Assembly (NCBI RefSeq): GCF_000002425.4
Contig: NC_037253.1
Span: 19,415,602 to 19,479,601, forward strand
From: Physcomitrium patens
Taxonomy: Eukaryota; Streptophyta; Bryopsida; Funariales; Funariaceae
Length of the DNA: 64,000 nt
Direction of reading: 5' to 3'
Under the pieces are notes generated by a model. The model did not search any database and was not told the origin of the DNA. It worked only from the letters and a program-made list of their open reading frames with translations. Of this stretch, positions 1-12,560 are shown one piece after another; the first letter of the stretch is position 1, and each line of letters opens with the position of its first letter. The position numbers and the translations under genes are program-made.

Positions 1-1798
1 ACAGATACTGATGCCTCCAAGGGCCGTTTGCCCAGTCGTTTCTGAGCACCCCTTCCATCCCATTCTTTCCCATAGCGGGCGACTACTTCTTCCAGTACTT
101 CATCTACTAGCGACTCTGCAATCACATTTCGGGATTGTCTTGCCAGTCAGCAACCGAAAGGTTTTGTCAAAAAGAAGAAAAGAGCATTTTCAAATCAATT
201 TCTAGAGGAAATGGCACTCTGCCCTTCAGTACAATATGCAGGTCGATGAGTGGAGAGGAGACACCATAAGCGACCTGACACTTCAGCAATGTGTAGTAGA
301 ACCCTATTTGCATGTCAGCTTGATCTATTGTTGAAGTAATACTGCTCAGAAAGCCAAGGGGCGAAGATGTACAAACCCAATTTTAACTTAACAGTCAATG
401 CAGGGATTCTTATACAAATTCTATCCCCAGAAAAAGGATTCAATCTAAATAGTCAATTGAGGGGCTGTTATGAGCTACATTGTCCCCGAGCTTTTTACGA
501 TGTCGGGCAAGAAGCAATTCAAACTAACACAAAACACCCCCCCCCCCCCCCCCCCAAAAAAAAAAAACCCCTAAACCCTAAACCTGGTCACGAACCTGTG
601 TCCAGCAAAGTGCCGTCCAAGTCGAATATAACGTGAGAGACATGAGAGAACGTCTTCGAGAGTTGCTCTCGAGGAACACACGCATCAATGTCCTTACCAG
701 CCATGAACTCGGGTCACAAACAGAATAATGTGTCTGCAATGACTTGACGGCTAGCTGTGTGATCCCACCATCGCATGTGAGAACAACGATGCTGTGGGAA
801 AACCCTCGAGTACTTTTCGGATTGGGAAGATAATCTGGATCGCCAGGACGTGGAGTTCCAGGCAATTTTGTCATGTTCTTGAGTATAAATATCCAATGTT
901 TTTGTATTTGTTGAAGTTTCATCTTTTTACTACTGAGAAATGAAAAATGACCAGAAGCACCAGAAGCTGCAGCTACTTGGAGGGGTCCACACGGGAAACC
1001 ACCAGGTGGAATTGGTGTGACTAGTGAAAAGAAATGCCCAAGGGTGGTGATTTAGCATCAAGGAACTGCTACCAGTCTTTTTTGATTTGGAATCGGCCGT
1101 GGTTTGCCATATTTACTCGAACAAAGGCGAGGTATCAACATACTTACGAAAATAGAGTGCGCGTCATCATGTGAGTTCATCCTTAGATTGCTTGGTTGGT
1201 CGTATAAAACGTCTTACATTCCTTGTAATGGGAAGGATCAAAGTTTCGATTCGACTCGGCATCTGTCAAATGATTACAAATATATCTACATACAGTGAAT
1301 TGTTCTCCCGACTCTTCTAAGAATTATGAAATGAGACTAGTGTGTGGTTGAGAGTGAAGACTGCGACCATGCACGGCAAGTGATTGCTCAGCCTCAAGCT
1401 CTACATAGAAAGTTCTTCGAGAGTGAAAGAATGCGCGTCAAGGATGCTATTACCCATGAAGTCTGTCTCTTAGCGAAACAACTAATTTCGGCGGACACTT
1501 TGTGCACAAACACATCGTATAGTACAGAAGCTCAAAAAGTCACAGAAATGGCTACCCAACAGCAACCACATTGGTGGTAGGCATTTGGCCATTACCGAGC
1601 TTTGCACGACCTTGTTGGAGGAACTTTGTCACTTTGTATCACCACGGTATATGAAAAAGAGGAATATCGTCCAAAAAAAGAGATTCTCTAACTCCCAGCT
1701 GCACATGAAAACAATACCATGTCACAATGAATTCACTCAAAGAAAACTACCTCGCAAATACAGTTCGCAGCAAATACAAATATTTTGAAGGATAGGAA
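1..1798. other. Intergenic DNA downstream of the CAX gene; no supported gene
   Basis: I could not recognise any protein or RNA here on either strand. The open frames are short, have no matching splice structure and resemble no family I know. The stretch probably includes the 3' UTR of the minus-strand CAX gene just below position 1799. The only distinctive feature is the poly-C/poly-A run with telomere-like units described separately. Confidence 0.5.
537..584. repeat. C19-A12 homopolymer junction followed by telomere-like units
   Basis: Nineteen C residues (537-555) run straight into twelve A residues (556-567). They are followed by about two CCCTAAA units (568-584), the complement of the Arabidopsis-type plant telomere repeat TTTAGGG. 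Two units are too few for an interstitial telomere and equally fit a 'telo-box' promoter motif. Homopolymers this long are prone to length error in sequencing. Confidence 0.7.
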
Positions 1799-4700
1799 CT
1801 ACGCACGATGCTTGTCTGGAATGTCGACATGAACAAAGAAGCTGGCACCAACTATCAAGTAGCAAAGAATCAGCATTAAACCCTTAAAATAATTTGCAGT
1901 ACCCTCCTGTCACATTCATATACGAATAGATGTTAGTGTTGCAAAAAGCAAGAGCATGCTTACAAGATAGCCAAAAACCTTGCATTTTTATCAGCTTCTA
2001 TGCAAGGCGGGAAGCAGCACTGAAAGATTACCTGAAGCATCAAAGCAACCACTAGAACTGTTATGAATAGTGTCGCAGTTTCAAACAGTTCAAAGTTGAG
2101 GTCCATATGCGTTCTCATAGGCCACCCGATCACTACACAAAATGGAATCTGGACAAAAGCATTGCATCAGGTTAATAAGCCTCTGCTTGCAGAAGTAAAA
2201 AAATATTATGCCAAGAGCTTAGTATATAACATGAAAGGCTTGATGCAACTTACCACAAACATGGAGATCTGAGTGGAAGAACCGATGGCCACCCCAAGCG
2301 AGATATCCTGGCAGTGAGTAAAATGATCATAGAGTTGTAAGATAAAAACCAGGCCAAATATTTCCAGAAAACATAGTCGATTACTGACGGCCGGCAAAGT
2401 GACGAGTTATTCAGTAGAACTTCAAAACATTGACCTCAAATAAATATTAAGTTGCTGTCCGGTCGTCCTTGCAAAGAGAGTGATATTTTCAAAAAAGACC
2501 ATCATGAGAAGACATACCAGCTTGTCTTTGAGAGCAAACATAATAGCACTCGCATGTTCTGCGGCGTTTCCAACAATTGGCAATATGATCACGCTTATAA
2601 ATGCAATGGGTACGTTCCATGCAGTTGAAGCACCCTACACACCATGTAACAAACGCAAGGTTCAGAAAGAAAAAATAAATTGAAAACATTTAGGACACGA
2701 CCTTCAAAACCAAGGCCCAAGAGCAGCTTTCGATTTGAAAGATCTCTTTGGAAGGTTCGCTATCTATAACTATCGGCTCCCATTGAAAATATGCGTATAG
2801 AACCACAAGTAGCAATAAGGATGGTCTGTACAATTCACTTTAATTTTAAACTAAATCGCACCAGTAGGCAACCTGAGTGCCCACAACAGTTGCAGGTGTG
2901 ATTACATTGAAAGTAGTAACGAAGTCAAAAGCATACCTCGATTGCATCAACCAAATATTCCGACAGTATGGAGATAAAGAGAGTCAAAATAGTAAGCCAG
3001 CCAATTGAAGTCCAAAAACCTAGCAGAACCTCATCCTCGTCAGAATCACCATCATTTTCTACCGCATCCTGTTAGCGAAAACACAAACAAAGATTTGTTT
3101 CAACATCACATTCAGGTGACGAGTTATATGCACACGAAGCAGAGATAATTCAGTCAACAACACAACTGCATTCAAAAAACGATAATATATCAAATAAACA
3201 AATAACCGTTCTAATATAGAAACTAGAAGTTGCGGAAAACATCACTCATCAGTGTTTGGAAGATAAAAAAAATAAAAAATAAAAATGACGGCAATCTTTC
3301 TCCCACCTCTGAATCATAAAGCAATCTGTGACTCTTTAGTTGGAAGTACAAATAGGAAATGTAGGCCACCAACATGACAATGCTGCTGAATCTCGACAAA
3401 ACGAGCTCCGACTTTCCAATTTGCAGCTCAGTACCAGTGGCATGAAGAACGGCAGGAAATAGGAGACCCATGACTGCCATCAATAACAAGCTTGCGCTGA
3501 CCTGGGCCGTAACCTGCAATGGATGATAGCCATACATCATTAGTGATCACATAATGTGAGAAGATCATTGAGAAAATAACCCAGCGCAGAGAGGGTGTAC
3601 TGAAAACAAAATAAATACTACAGTATATTCTCCCAAAGGACGTGATCCCAAAAATGAATCAACATCTACAGTGCAAATACCTTGTTGAACTTCTGATCTT
3701 TATGTGGATGTTTAAGACCCCCAAAGTAAAATGCGCATCCCAACACCAGCAACATGTTGGAAAGTATGGAACCAAGTAGAGATAACTGTACAACTCGTAT
3801 CATTTTCTTCCGTAACGCCATTATGCATATGATCATTTCCGTCGCATTTCCAAAAGTCGCATTCAGGAGACCTCCAACTGGAAATGAAAAATAAAGTCAA
3901 CATCCTCGATAATAATAATAAGTATAACAGATCATTCGAATCTGTTATCTGTTAAAGGTGCTTACAATTCACATTGAACACGAACTACACGTACAGAAGT
4001 TAATGTCAATGCGAAACTTGAGTTTCCGAAAACAAGGATCGATTTTGAACTTCAGAATTATCAGCATTAATGAGTTCCAATTCGAAAAACTATAGGAACT
4101 TCAACCCATCATACTCCGTTAAGCTGCAATGTTCCAACACCAAGAATTACCTGTCGAACCAGTGTAAAAGGCCAGTTGTCTGCAAACACCAGCAGAACGT
4201 TTGATTAAGATGTTTCAAAACAAATCGGACTATTCGTCAACCGCCATTTTGGTCCTAGACCTTGCTTCTCAAAATGAGATAAACATATACCACACACGCT
4301 TGCTATAACTTGTGTGTGTGTGTGACATTGAACAGCCACAATAAATACGATTAAATGTTCATCCACAAATCCCTGTTGCCGTAAAACTCTGGAAATTAAA
4401 AGTATAACATTGAAAATGAAACATAAACGCAAGGAGTACAGCAACTCACTCGGTGACAAAGCCCAGTCGCTCAGCCAAGGGAGCCATTCCTAGTAAACTA
4501 AGTACAAAAACCCAGCCCTGGAGAAGAAAAGTAACTGTGTCTTAGTATGCTCTATGTTACAGACACTACTATTTTTACTCACTGAGATGATGTTTTCTCT
4601 GCAGTGCATGAATTTAAGACTTCGGTAAAATCAACTAGCATTCAAGTCAAAAGCTGAACAAAACGTGACAGAAAACAGTAGCTGAAAATGATGAAATTAA

Positions 4701-5056
4701 GCAGTGTAGGATGGAAGGCAATCGGCAAACACACAAGCTCTCATAAACTTGTAGTGGAGAGCAAGACGACCAGACTAACAAGCCGACCGAGCGGAGGCAT
4801 TCATTGGGCTTACATGTCCGAACAGCCCTTGGCCACCGATTAACGCCATTGGAACGCATAGCATCAGCCAATTCAGCTTTGTCCCAAACAATACAGGACA
4901 AATACTCCTAGATATACAAGTTAACAATCTGCTCATCCGGCATCTTAGCCTGTTCCTCCTGTTGCAGCAGGAGCCCATCATTGCATCATTCCGATAGCTG
5001 TCATTTCTGAGTAACGTTGAGTCTGAGGGTGGTGAAGCCCCTTCCACTAGAGCCAT
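1799..5056 (-). CDS. CAX: Vacuolar-type cation/proton exchanger (CAX family)
   Basis: This gene encodes a Ca2+(cation)/H+ antiporter of the CaCA superfamily, expected in the tonoplast, where it uses the proton gradient to load Ca2+ or other cations into the vacuole. Coding exons (minus order): 5056-4814, 4517-4450, 4179-4151, 3877-3681, 3513-3307, 3068-2937, 2634-2518, 2307-2254, 2148-2032, 1906-1799. They join in phase to 423 aa, close to the usual CAX length. Visible hallmarks are the c-1 repeat with GNATE (residues 123-127), the c-2 repeat with GNAAE (314-318) followed by an IGSSTQ segment, and an acidic linker (about 249-261, [13 protein letters not shown]) in the position of the acidic motif between the two halves. 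The first ATG lies just after an intron acceptor (CTGCAG at 5060-5065), so a 5' UTR intron is likely and an upstream non-coding exon near 5.1-5.2 kb is plausible. The soluble N-terminus (about 60 residues) may be regulatory, as in Arabidopsis CAX1; that is inference. Confidence 0.93.
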
Positions 5057-8000
5057 TAGCTGCAGAAATACACAAACAATGCATAGAAGAGATGAGATAG
5101 TGCAAAAATTCAATCACCCTGGCTAATTGCTCGTACAGAAAAGCCTTCAATTGCAATTTTCTGAAACACAAAATGTGGGTGATGTTACAGCCTCTAAGCT
5201 CCAAAAACTTCACTCGAATGTGAGCTCGGAAAATTGCTCAAGAAAAGAAGCGTACAGAGATGCATACAGAATCGAATCACCTCAAGATCTGTACGTCCGT
5301 TCTGATGAATGTCGTTTTTTGGCGTTCCGGTGTAATCCTCCATAACCGACTACCCAAATCTCCCTGCTGCTTCAAACCCTAATCCACGTACAGGAGCACC
5401 TGGGTTCTCGCAGCTATCAATCGGGCTTATATTACGAGGCACTTATACCAACCAAGGCTTAGAATATTTCTTAGAAAACAAAAAGTTACTTCCTTTGAAC
5501 AAGTGTAAGGAAGTTCCTCATTAAGATATACTCCCTGCATTTGCGTTCCTGCAACTTGCTGTGCGTGAGTCCTTTGCAATGGAGGCGAAAACGATACACA
5601 GATGATTGTAATTAGGCCAGTTTTGAGTGGATTAACGCCATCTCGACCTGGGCTGAAAACCAACTAATTAACAGGCTTCCAGACACGATTTGAGTCCAAT
5701 TTCCAAAGGTCCTCCGTCAAATACCATCCCTTGAGTCCATCCTGATGCCCAAATTGAAACTTAGCGTGAAGACCTCTCTACTAGAAACCCACTCTGCTAA
5801 TTACTCACTTCAACCTTAGAGCAGAGGTACCACTGCATACACGATGTTTGCAGAGCCGCAAAGTGGCAGATCCGATCTAAACACCAATAACAGATTTTGA
5901 AAAGGCTGTGATCCAAAGAGCTAACAACATCAGTAAATTGAATGACAGACATGAAGTTTAGACTAACTCCCTGATGGTTCTAACCCCTACAACATCGTAA
6001 TAACAAGCTCCGTTCATGAGGTCGAGACACATGTACCAAGCCACACGTGCCACACCACAGAAACTAAGAAGCTCTCAGTTTCCTACCTTCACAAGCTAGG
6101 AAACTGAGAGCTTCAAAAAATGCGAGAGTTCTAATCACAGCGGCCTACCATACAATCTACGTTCTGAAGGTTAATCTTCCCAATAGTACTAAGCTCCCAG
6201 TACCTTTCTAGAGCACGAATACAACCATCAACATGGACATAAAAAATTCGAGCTCCCCGTCTCTCACCGACAAGAACCCAAATCTTTCACGTTAACACCA
6301 AAAAATGCCAAACAGAGAGCAAAATTTCTCCCTCGGCACTCACCAAACCTGTGACATCAAACAGAAGAAAGCCATCTCCTGAAGAAGCAAACGAGCAAAA
6401 CCCAGTTCCCAAGAAGGAAAAAAACATCGATCTCCCCAACTTACCTGCCAATCAAACTCCTCTTGCTTCAAGCTGCGACTATTCATTGAGCAACACAACA
6501 ACACAGTTCCCTCCTAAACTCCCATACAGTCAAACCGCGCCCTGAAACTCATGCGACGAGGAGGTCTGCTGCCAAAATGCAACTGTTCATGGAACTGGCT
6601 GGCAGTCGAAAAACAGGACTTGCAAACTCTCTGAGATTATATCCCTTGATAATTCACTTTCTGCGAAGAATCGCTTAGGATCTCCCAGTATCAGTCCCAG
6701 GCAATAGGAGGTGCAAGGATGCTTCCTTGTACACCCCCCTCACTGCTGCTTCTGCACATGCAACGAAGTTTCCTGGCCCGGCGACCCGTTCTCTCGGTGG
6801 GCGACTTTCGCAACTGGATGCCGTCCAGTGCAATCCACGTTTATCCTTCACCCATCACGCAGCGCGGGTGACAATTGCTACTACTGCGAAATAGGTTGCG
6901 GCATACAGAAAAAGTTGGAATCCATTGGAGAACGAAACAACTCCCGAACGATGCCCTATTGGATAGATATGATATCTATACAGTAATCACCATGACTAAA
7001 ATCGACGAACCGCCTTTTCATCTTAATACATACAAACACATGGAAAAAAAGAATGTTGAGAAAATACAACAATATTGGAACCCTACATTCGTACCGTAGT
7101 CTCCAGCTTTGAACGCTGAGCCCATCTTCAGATAAACTAGAACGGGAAACCTAGGATTCTGTAGTGTACAAATATCGGCCGTAATGTATAAATACAGACG
7201 CTCAGAGACGTTGTTTACGTGTTCAACAATCAAGCCCAATGAGTAGGAGGAAGACGTCGAATCAGCGAGGAGGTTCAAATGCCCATCGAACCAGGCAAGC
7301 AGTCATGGATGCAAACATCACGTGTTCAGAACTTGAATAACAGTTTTTCAGTTCGAGTTGCGGAGTGAAATCATCGCCACCACAATGATGTTGTTGACCG
7401 CTGAGGTCCCATGCTGAACTATTCTTATCAGTACTGTTGAAACATAGTTCGTCAACTTGCTCCTGAATAACCCAGGCTATGCTTTCTTCTGTACCCATCA
7501 CATAATGCAACAAAATTCACTCTATTTAAGAATTCGGTCACGGCAGAGTAAAGAGGAAGGGGCTGTCGATGTAGTGACAAAATCATTGTAGTCTATCTGG
7601 AATAAACAGCTTACACATAGACGAGGGAGTTGCAATCATCAGCACATGATCAAGAGGATAAAAATGAATACTGGTCTTCATTTGTGACGCAAGTTGCGTG
7701 ATACATAATCACCGTGATCAATTAAAAGGAGATCATTGATGTGAGTAGAGAAGAATTGAAGTGGACTATCTTGCATTTGCCGATAACTGTAGGGTAATCA
7801 ATCGCTAGCACATACTGTTGCCCTATACGTACAACGTTACCAAGATTCATCCGGTGCAGCTACGTGGGAATTTGTGCTGTTGATTTAGTTCGATTTACCC
7901 ACGCAGCAACTCATGTTTGATAATGCTGCATGTGCTGAGTAATCACCCACAGTGGCAGATGGAGGATGCTATAGAACTGTTGTGAGCAGACAAAATCAGG

Positions 8001-8516
8001 TCGGCGAGGACAAAAAAATTAGGTTAACTCCCAGCAGGATAAAAATCCCGTTACATTTTCGGAACTCCTTCCAGAGAGGCAGGCCTAACACAGGAAGAAA
8101 AGCTGAAGTATTGGCGCACAGATAATTGTGAAAAGGTAGAGGATCGGTTTCCACCAAAAAAATAAACAAATTGAGAAGATAACGACATGTATGTTTCTAT
8201 TGGTAACCAACACGATGCAAGGGTATTGGCATTTGACAAATACAGAAATAATGGCTAATATAAACTAAATTAAACAAATTCTTCCACAAGAGAACGACGA
8301 GTAAAAGAAAAGCTGAGCCAATTTGTTTCAACTTAACGAAGCACTAAAACTAACCTAATTAAATAATAACATATTTGTACAAACTTAATAGTCTTCAAAA
8401 GACACCAACAACTAGTTCAGGAAGCAATCTCCATTGTAACCATACATATTAAGTACATATAAGCACTAGTATACATTCTAATTCGAGTCCATTTATATCA
8501 ACAAAAGCAATAATTG
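5057..8516. other. Upstream region of CAX and intergenic DNA; no further gene recognised
   Basis: The part nearest the CAX start (about 5060-6700) probably holds its 5' UTR, at least one leader intron and the promoter. A consistent leader exon would end near 5118, before a GTGATT donor. From about 6.7 to 8.5 kb I see only short open frames with no family resemblance. An 18-bp perfect inverted repeat at 6068-6114 is listed separately. Confidence 0.5.
6068..6114. repeat. Perfect 18-bp inverted repeat with 11-nt loop
   Basis: Positions 6068-6085 are the exact reverse complement of 6097-6114, separated by 11 nt. As RNA this would form a strong 18-bp hairpin with mixed-sequence arms, about 1 kb upstream of the CAX start codon. 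The loop and stem are too short for a standard plant miRNA precursor. No T-run follows it on the plus strand (an A-run does), so on the minus strand the hairpin would be preceded, not followed, by U residues. Confidence 0.8.
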
Positions 8517-9294
8517 CATGTGGGGGGATGGGCAGACAAGCGGGTCTCACATTCCTGCGAGACCAGGCATGGATGTCAAGTCAAGTCAACTCTACTCTAC
8601 TCTTCGACTCCGTCTCTTTGGCTGGCCAGGTCTGTGCAACGTGATGGCTTGTGGCGCTTAGCTCGGCTCAGCTGCGTGTTTGTTCGGGGTTCTCATTGCG
8701 ACTTCATGGCATGCGAGCCTAACCCGCTAGATGCTCGACTCTCTGTGTGTGCTTTCAGCGAAATTTGTGTGTTCTGAATGCTAATGCCGGCGTAGTTCAC
8801 AGAATCGCGTTCTACACTGGGGTTGCAGTCCTTCAGTGCAACGGCAGATGGCAGCAACATATTGCGAAGCCAGAGACGGAGGCAAGCATGTGTGGCGCCG
8901 AGCCAACCACGAGCGTGATGTGTGGTTGCGAGACTCGCGGGGCGAAATTGGAAGTGTGGGTGTGGGTGTGCGCGCGCGTTGTTGAAGTGAGAGCGGGTGC
9001 AGTGGCAGTGATGGGATTGTGAGGCTTGGTTGTTGGGTCGCAGGATGTTGTTTGCATGCAACAGGCAAATGCGTGAGGATGTGTTTCCGTGGTTTGGTAT
9101 AAAGGAGGCCAGCATGGCTGAAGATGTGATCCGGAGTGACGGAGAAGAGGGGTGAAATTGTGTGTTTCCACGATGTGAATGTGGAGGGGGTGACAACGGC
9201 GGTGGAGAGGTAGGCAGGCAGGCAGCGTAGGGACCAGTTGGTGCGGCGTATGGATGCGAGGGGATGGAGGGGGGAGGGGAGAAGGAGAAGTGCA

Positions 9295-9338
9295 GACCCA
9301 CATGGATTGGAGGGAGATGTTGAGGCAGTTATATAATG
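9295..9338 (+). promoter_or_regulatory. Pol III-type U6 promoter: USE-like element plus TATA box
   Basis: GACCCACATGG at 9295-9305 matches 9 of 11 positions of the plant snRNA upstream sequence element RTCCCACATCG. A TATA box (TTATATAATG, 9329-9338) lies about 24 bp further on and about 31 bp before the U6 start. The short USE-TATA spacing is the arrangement known for plant Pol III snRNA promoters; Pol II snRNA genes use a longer spacing. Confidence 0.8.
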
Positions 9339-9360
9339 TGGCGATGCTACATCTCCTGTT

Positions 9361-9380
9361 GTCTCTTCGGAGACATCTGA

Positions 9381-9412
<32 letters not shown>

Positions 9413-9463
9413 GGCCCCTGCGCAAGGATGACACGCACAAATCGAGAAATGGTCTAAATTTTT
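9361..9463 (+). ncRNA. U6: U6 spliceosomal snRNA gene, copy 1
   Basis: This is the catalytic-core snRNA of the spliceosome, transcribed by RNA polymerase III. The sequence shows the 5' stem-loop (GTCTC TTCG GAGAC), the invariant ACAGAGA box (within GATACAGAGAAGATTAGC) and the AGC triad downstream. It then follows the plant U6 consensus to the 3' U-run, giving a length of about 103 nt as usual. Compared with the common plant U6 5' stem (GTCCC/GGGAC), one pair is changed C-G to T-A on both sides, so pairing is kept. Promoter elements lie upstream and a T7 terminator follows. An identical copy lies on the minus strand at 22919-23021. Confidence 0.96.
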
Positions 9464-9465
9464 TT
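9459..9465 (+). terminator. Pol III T-run terminator of U6 copy 1
   Basis: Seven consecutive T residues end the U6 gene. They supply its 3' oligo-U tail and the RNA polymerase III stop signal. Confidence 0.9.
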
Positions 9466-10438
9466 CTCTCTCCTCGTCTGCAAAGTCATCTTTATTTTTT
9501 GTTTTTATTTATTTTTTAATATATCATGGCCATAAGCAAATATACACTGCTGCTCATGAATTTCCATCTCCCGAGTTGCTCTCAAGCATCATTAATTTTG
9601 TAAGTACATCCCACTCTTTAGAACAGATAATGAATCAACTTTCAATGCCAATTTTTAACATTTCATTTAGCACTAAATTCATTTGTCTCCACTCTTAATA
9701 CAAGATTCTAGAATTCTATGTGCTCAAGAAAATCACAAGGCTATGTGATCTATCAATACATGTTTTTATCTATTGTATTATTTTGTAGAATTAGCCATCT
9801 AAAATTGAATAATAATGGATTTATAGAAAATAATGTAATTAATCTAAAAAATAGTTGTGGTGGAGATTTAAGAGATTCTTTTGTAGTCTATTTCCTATTA
9901 TTATTATTTTGTATAAAGGGCCTCAATTGTTTCAAGTCATTAAAATTATGTCTAAATATTAAATAGACTTACTTTTTTACTAAATCAATCCACTTTATTT
10001 GAACCATCATTAAAACCATCATTTCCAACCCTTGCTCTTTTTGTTCCTAGCTCTCATCTTGACCTCCTATTTCCACTCATAGGTTTTGTTGTTGTATTGT
10101 AAAACAAAAGGATTAATACAAATTTGTGTGTTTTACCATATGGTGCAATGAAGCTGCACCAATGGATGGAGGAAGAAAAGGAGAGGGGGAGAGGAAGATG
10201 ATGTGTGGATGTTGTAATATTGAGCATGAGACAAGACCTTTTGAAAAGCTAGTTGCAAACAATGCAACATATAAATCATGTCTTTTATAGTGTTTTGATA
10301 AAGGCCAAGTCCTAGATTCTTAATATTGTGAATTCATGTAGAAGCAGATACAAACAGATACAGACACATATATACACATACACCTTGAAGTTGCAATTAA
10401 AAGCAAAACTTCTTAGTTTGAGTGATCTAATTGGCATG
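9466..10438. other. AT-rich arm DNA between U6 copy 1 and the LTR
   Basis: I see no gene. The stretch is AT-rich and contains an 82-codon open frame that I regard as chance. Its inverted copy is 21944-22916. Confidence 0.6.
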
Positions 10439-10987
10439 TGTCACGGATATACATAGGTACTCTAATAAATATCTATATGATTGGGTCGAAGTAGATAAAA
10501 GTAGATAAAAATAAATTAATTTCATAATACCTTCTAAAAAAGCTTCTTAGAAGCTTCATAGATGTTGCTTTGACTTTACATGTATTTGTAGTTGATTGGT
10601 AGGTTAGAAACTTGATCAACAAATTAACTACGTGTTGGTAGCTTGCGGAACAAGCTAACTATGTGGCGTACATATAAAAAACTTACCTTACAAGTTAAGA
10701 TACGTGTCTTGCAAAGTCAACACGCTTTGGAGGTCTTATAGGACATCACCACATAGCTCCTAGTTAAGAGTATATATGGAGGCAAGAATATAGTTTTTTT
10801 TTACTCTTGTCAACGCCTTTCTAGTCCTTAGTCTTATTTCAAGACTTTCTAGTCTTATTGTTTTTGGCAATAGACATTCTAGTTCAATATTATATCATCT
10901 TTGAATGACTTTCTAGTTCCTTTCAGTGACACAAGAATGTATTGAGGATTTTTTTTTTTCAAGATTCATGTCTTTGATAATTTGTCA
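10439..10987 (+). repeat. Gypsy LTR (plus orientation), in left arm
   Basis: It begins TGTCACGGATATAC and aligns throughout with the LTRs of the chromovirus at 14917-21317: the shared GAAGCTTC palindrome near 10548, the TTGACTTTGCAAG-like tract, a TATATATGGAG TATA-type box near 10772 and an end near TTTGTCA. It is clearly diverged from them, so it is another member of the same family. Its inverted copy is 21395-21943. Confidence 0.85.
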
Positions 10988-12560
10988 AGAGTGCTAACTT
11001 ACTATTTTTATCTTATTTTAGAAGTGAATGGATTACTTGATTTTTATTGTTGTATTTTGAAGATTGCGGACTATCAACCTTTTAACAAAAAATCTTATTT
11101 TCTAACATTGATCTTTTTTGAAAGAAAGTGAATTACTCTTCTTTGTAGAAATTTTCATTTGATATTAGATGTTGCAGATTACTTTCTTTTGATTTAACTT
11201 TTTGAATTTGTTTGAGTTGCCTATAGAAAAAAAGATTATTGATGCTACTCTTAGCAGAAGTAAAAATAGATTTATAACTTTTGTAAGTCTTATAAGCTTT
11301 TGAATACTCTAAGAGTAATAATTTCATATATTTCCATCGTGAATTATGGAGGTACTATGTGTATGCCTATAGAAGAAGTTCAGAGTCTGCAGCAAGAAGT
11401 TATATAGTTGAAAGAAGCAAGTTGATCAACTTGGCAAGCAAATTTAAGGATTTTTGCTTCTATAAGTATGATGAGGATAAAGATTAGTATCCTATAAAAG
11501 TTTAATGGAATAACTTCAAAATTTCAAAGATTTCTGTAATAAGTCAAGCTCTATCTAAGGTTAAATCATTTTTCCTACTCAAGAGGATTTAATCAACTCA
11601 GATTCATAGACGCACTTCTATCGAGAATTAATCTCTCTTGGTTTGCACATTTAATGAAAAAAAGATTTGCAACTGCATTATGATTTGAATTCATTCTTAG
11701 AAGTATTTATGACAATATTCATAGAAAGTATTAAAAAAAGAATAGCAAAGACCAAATTCTTGTCTTTATGGCGAAGATCACGGTCAAGCTCCATATATGC
11801 TACTAAATTTCAAAGCCTAGCTTGCGACATGGATTGGAATCATAAAGCCTTTGGCAATGAATTTTGATATGGATTAAACGATTATATCAAAGATTTGTAA
11901 CTAATATTGCCGAAGATAAAATCTTTTGAATAATTTTTTGCTTAAGCCATTGCATGCAAAAATTGATTATTTAAAAGATGTGAAGAACAAAGATTTTGGC
12001 TCAAAAGAAATAATTAAAATAATGATGATAGCCCTTAAGTTTACAAAAACGTATTCAATAAGGCCAAAATCAATGCAAATTGATATGATACATTTTAAAA
12101 CCTTCACAAAGTAGGAAAAGACTCAATGAGGTCAAAAAGGCTTATTTTTATATTATAGAGAAGATAAATCTACTACTCAATATTTTCCAAAAAAAATAAT
12201 GCAATCACAAAATGAGAAGCACGATTGCCAAAGAAGGCGAGTTGTCAAAAAACATATTTCTCCAGCTACAATAGGGACCGTGCGGTTAGAATCTTGCATA
12301 ATACCTAGTAAAAATCTAATTCTTTCCTCAAATCCCTCACCTCTTTTTACAATAGAAGTTTATTTAGGACCGAAAATTCACAAAGTCTTATCTTTTGTTA
12401 GATTCAAGAGCCTCAACCTGCTTTATAGATGAAGACTTTATCAAAAAATAGGAAATATCATTAGTCAAAAAAACTAAACATGTACATGTAGAAGTCATAG
12501 ATGGTCATTTGTTATCTTATTAGTTATAAATTCTCAATTACAATAGGCCTTTTGATCTAT
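10988..12560 (+). mobile_element. Decayed 5' half of a gypsy element (gag to protease remnant)
   Basis: This stretch directly follows the LTR at 10439. It aligns piecewise with the 5' leader, gag and protease parts of the neighbouring chromovirus. At 12190-12460 it mirrors the region around the aspartic protease (16650-16880 in the intact-length element), with the DSGAS active-site motif altered to DSRAS. Stops and frameshifts are dense and no reverse transcriptase part follows, so it is a truncated, dead copy. The first 213 bp (11067-11279) are also the inverted partner of 14704-14916. Confidence 0.75.
11067..11279 (+). repeat. Inner arm segment of the inverted repeat (pairs with 14704-14916)
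   Basis: Base i pairs with 25983-i. I count about 7 mismatches over 213 bp (about 3%), and similarity ends at 11279. It continues the left outer arm without a break. Its partner is separated from the right outer arm by the 6.4-kb retrotransposon. Confidence 0.85.

Larger units (their letters stand above)
8517..11066 (+). repeat. Left outer arm of a large inverted repeat (pairs with 21316-23865)
   Basis: Every base i in this arm pairs with base 32382-i on the opposite strand. The constant sum holds from the outer boundary (8517 with 23865) to 11061 with 21321, so the two 2.5-kb arms show no net length change. All stretches I compared directly were identical, including a T9 and a T11 homopolymer, and so were several long chance open frames. 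One mismatch (11063 with 21319) appears in the last few bases. Similarity stops abruptly outside 8517 and 23865. The arm carries a U6 snRNA gene, about 1 kb of AT-rich DNA and a gypsy LTR. Confidence 0.92.

Noticed and set aside
8693-9440. Open frames of 219, 202 and 156 codons on the minus strand over the U6 gene (and their copies at 22942-23689)
   Set aside because: They overlap each other in three frames, run antisense through U6 and its promoter, and are low-complexity P/H/S/T strings from a C-rich strand. They are exactly duplicated only because the arms are.
9718-9966. 82-codon open frame repeated at 22416-22664
   Set aside because: AT-rich, no family resemblance; its perfect repetition reflects the inverted repeat and not selection on a protein.
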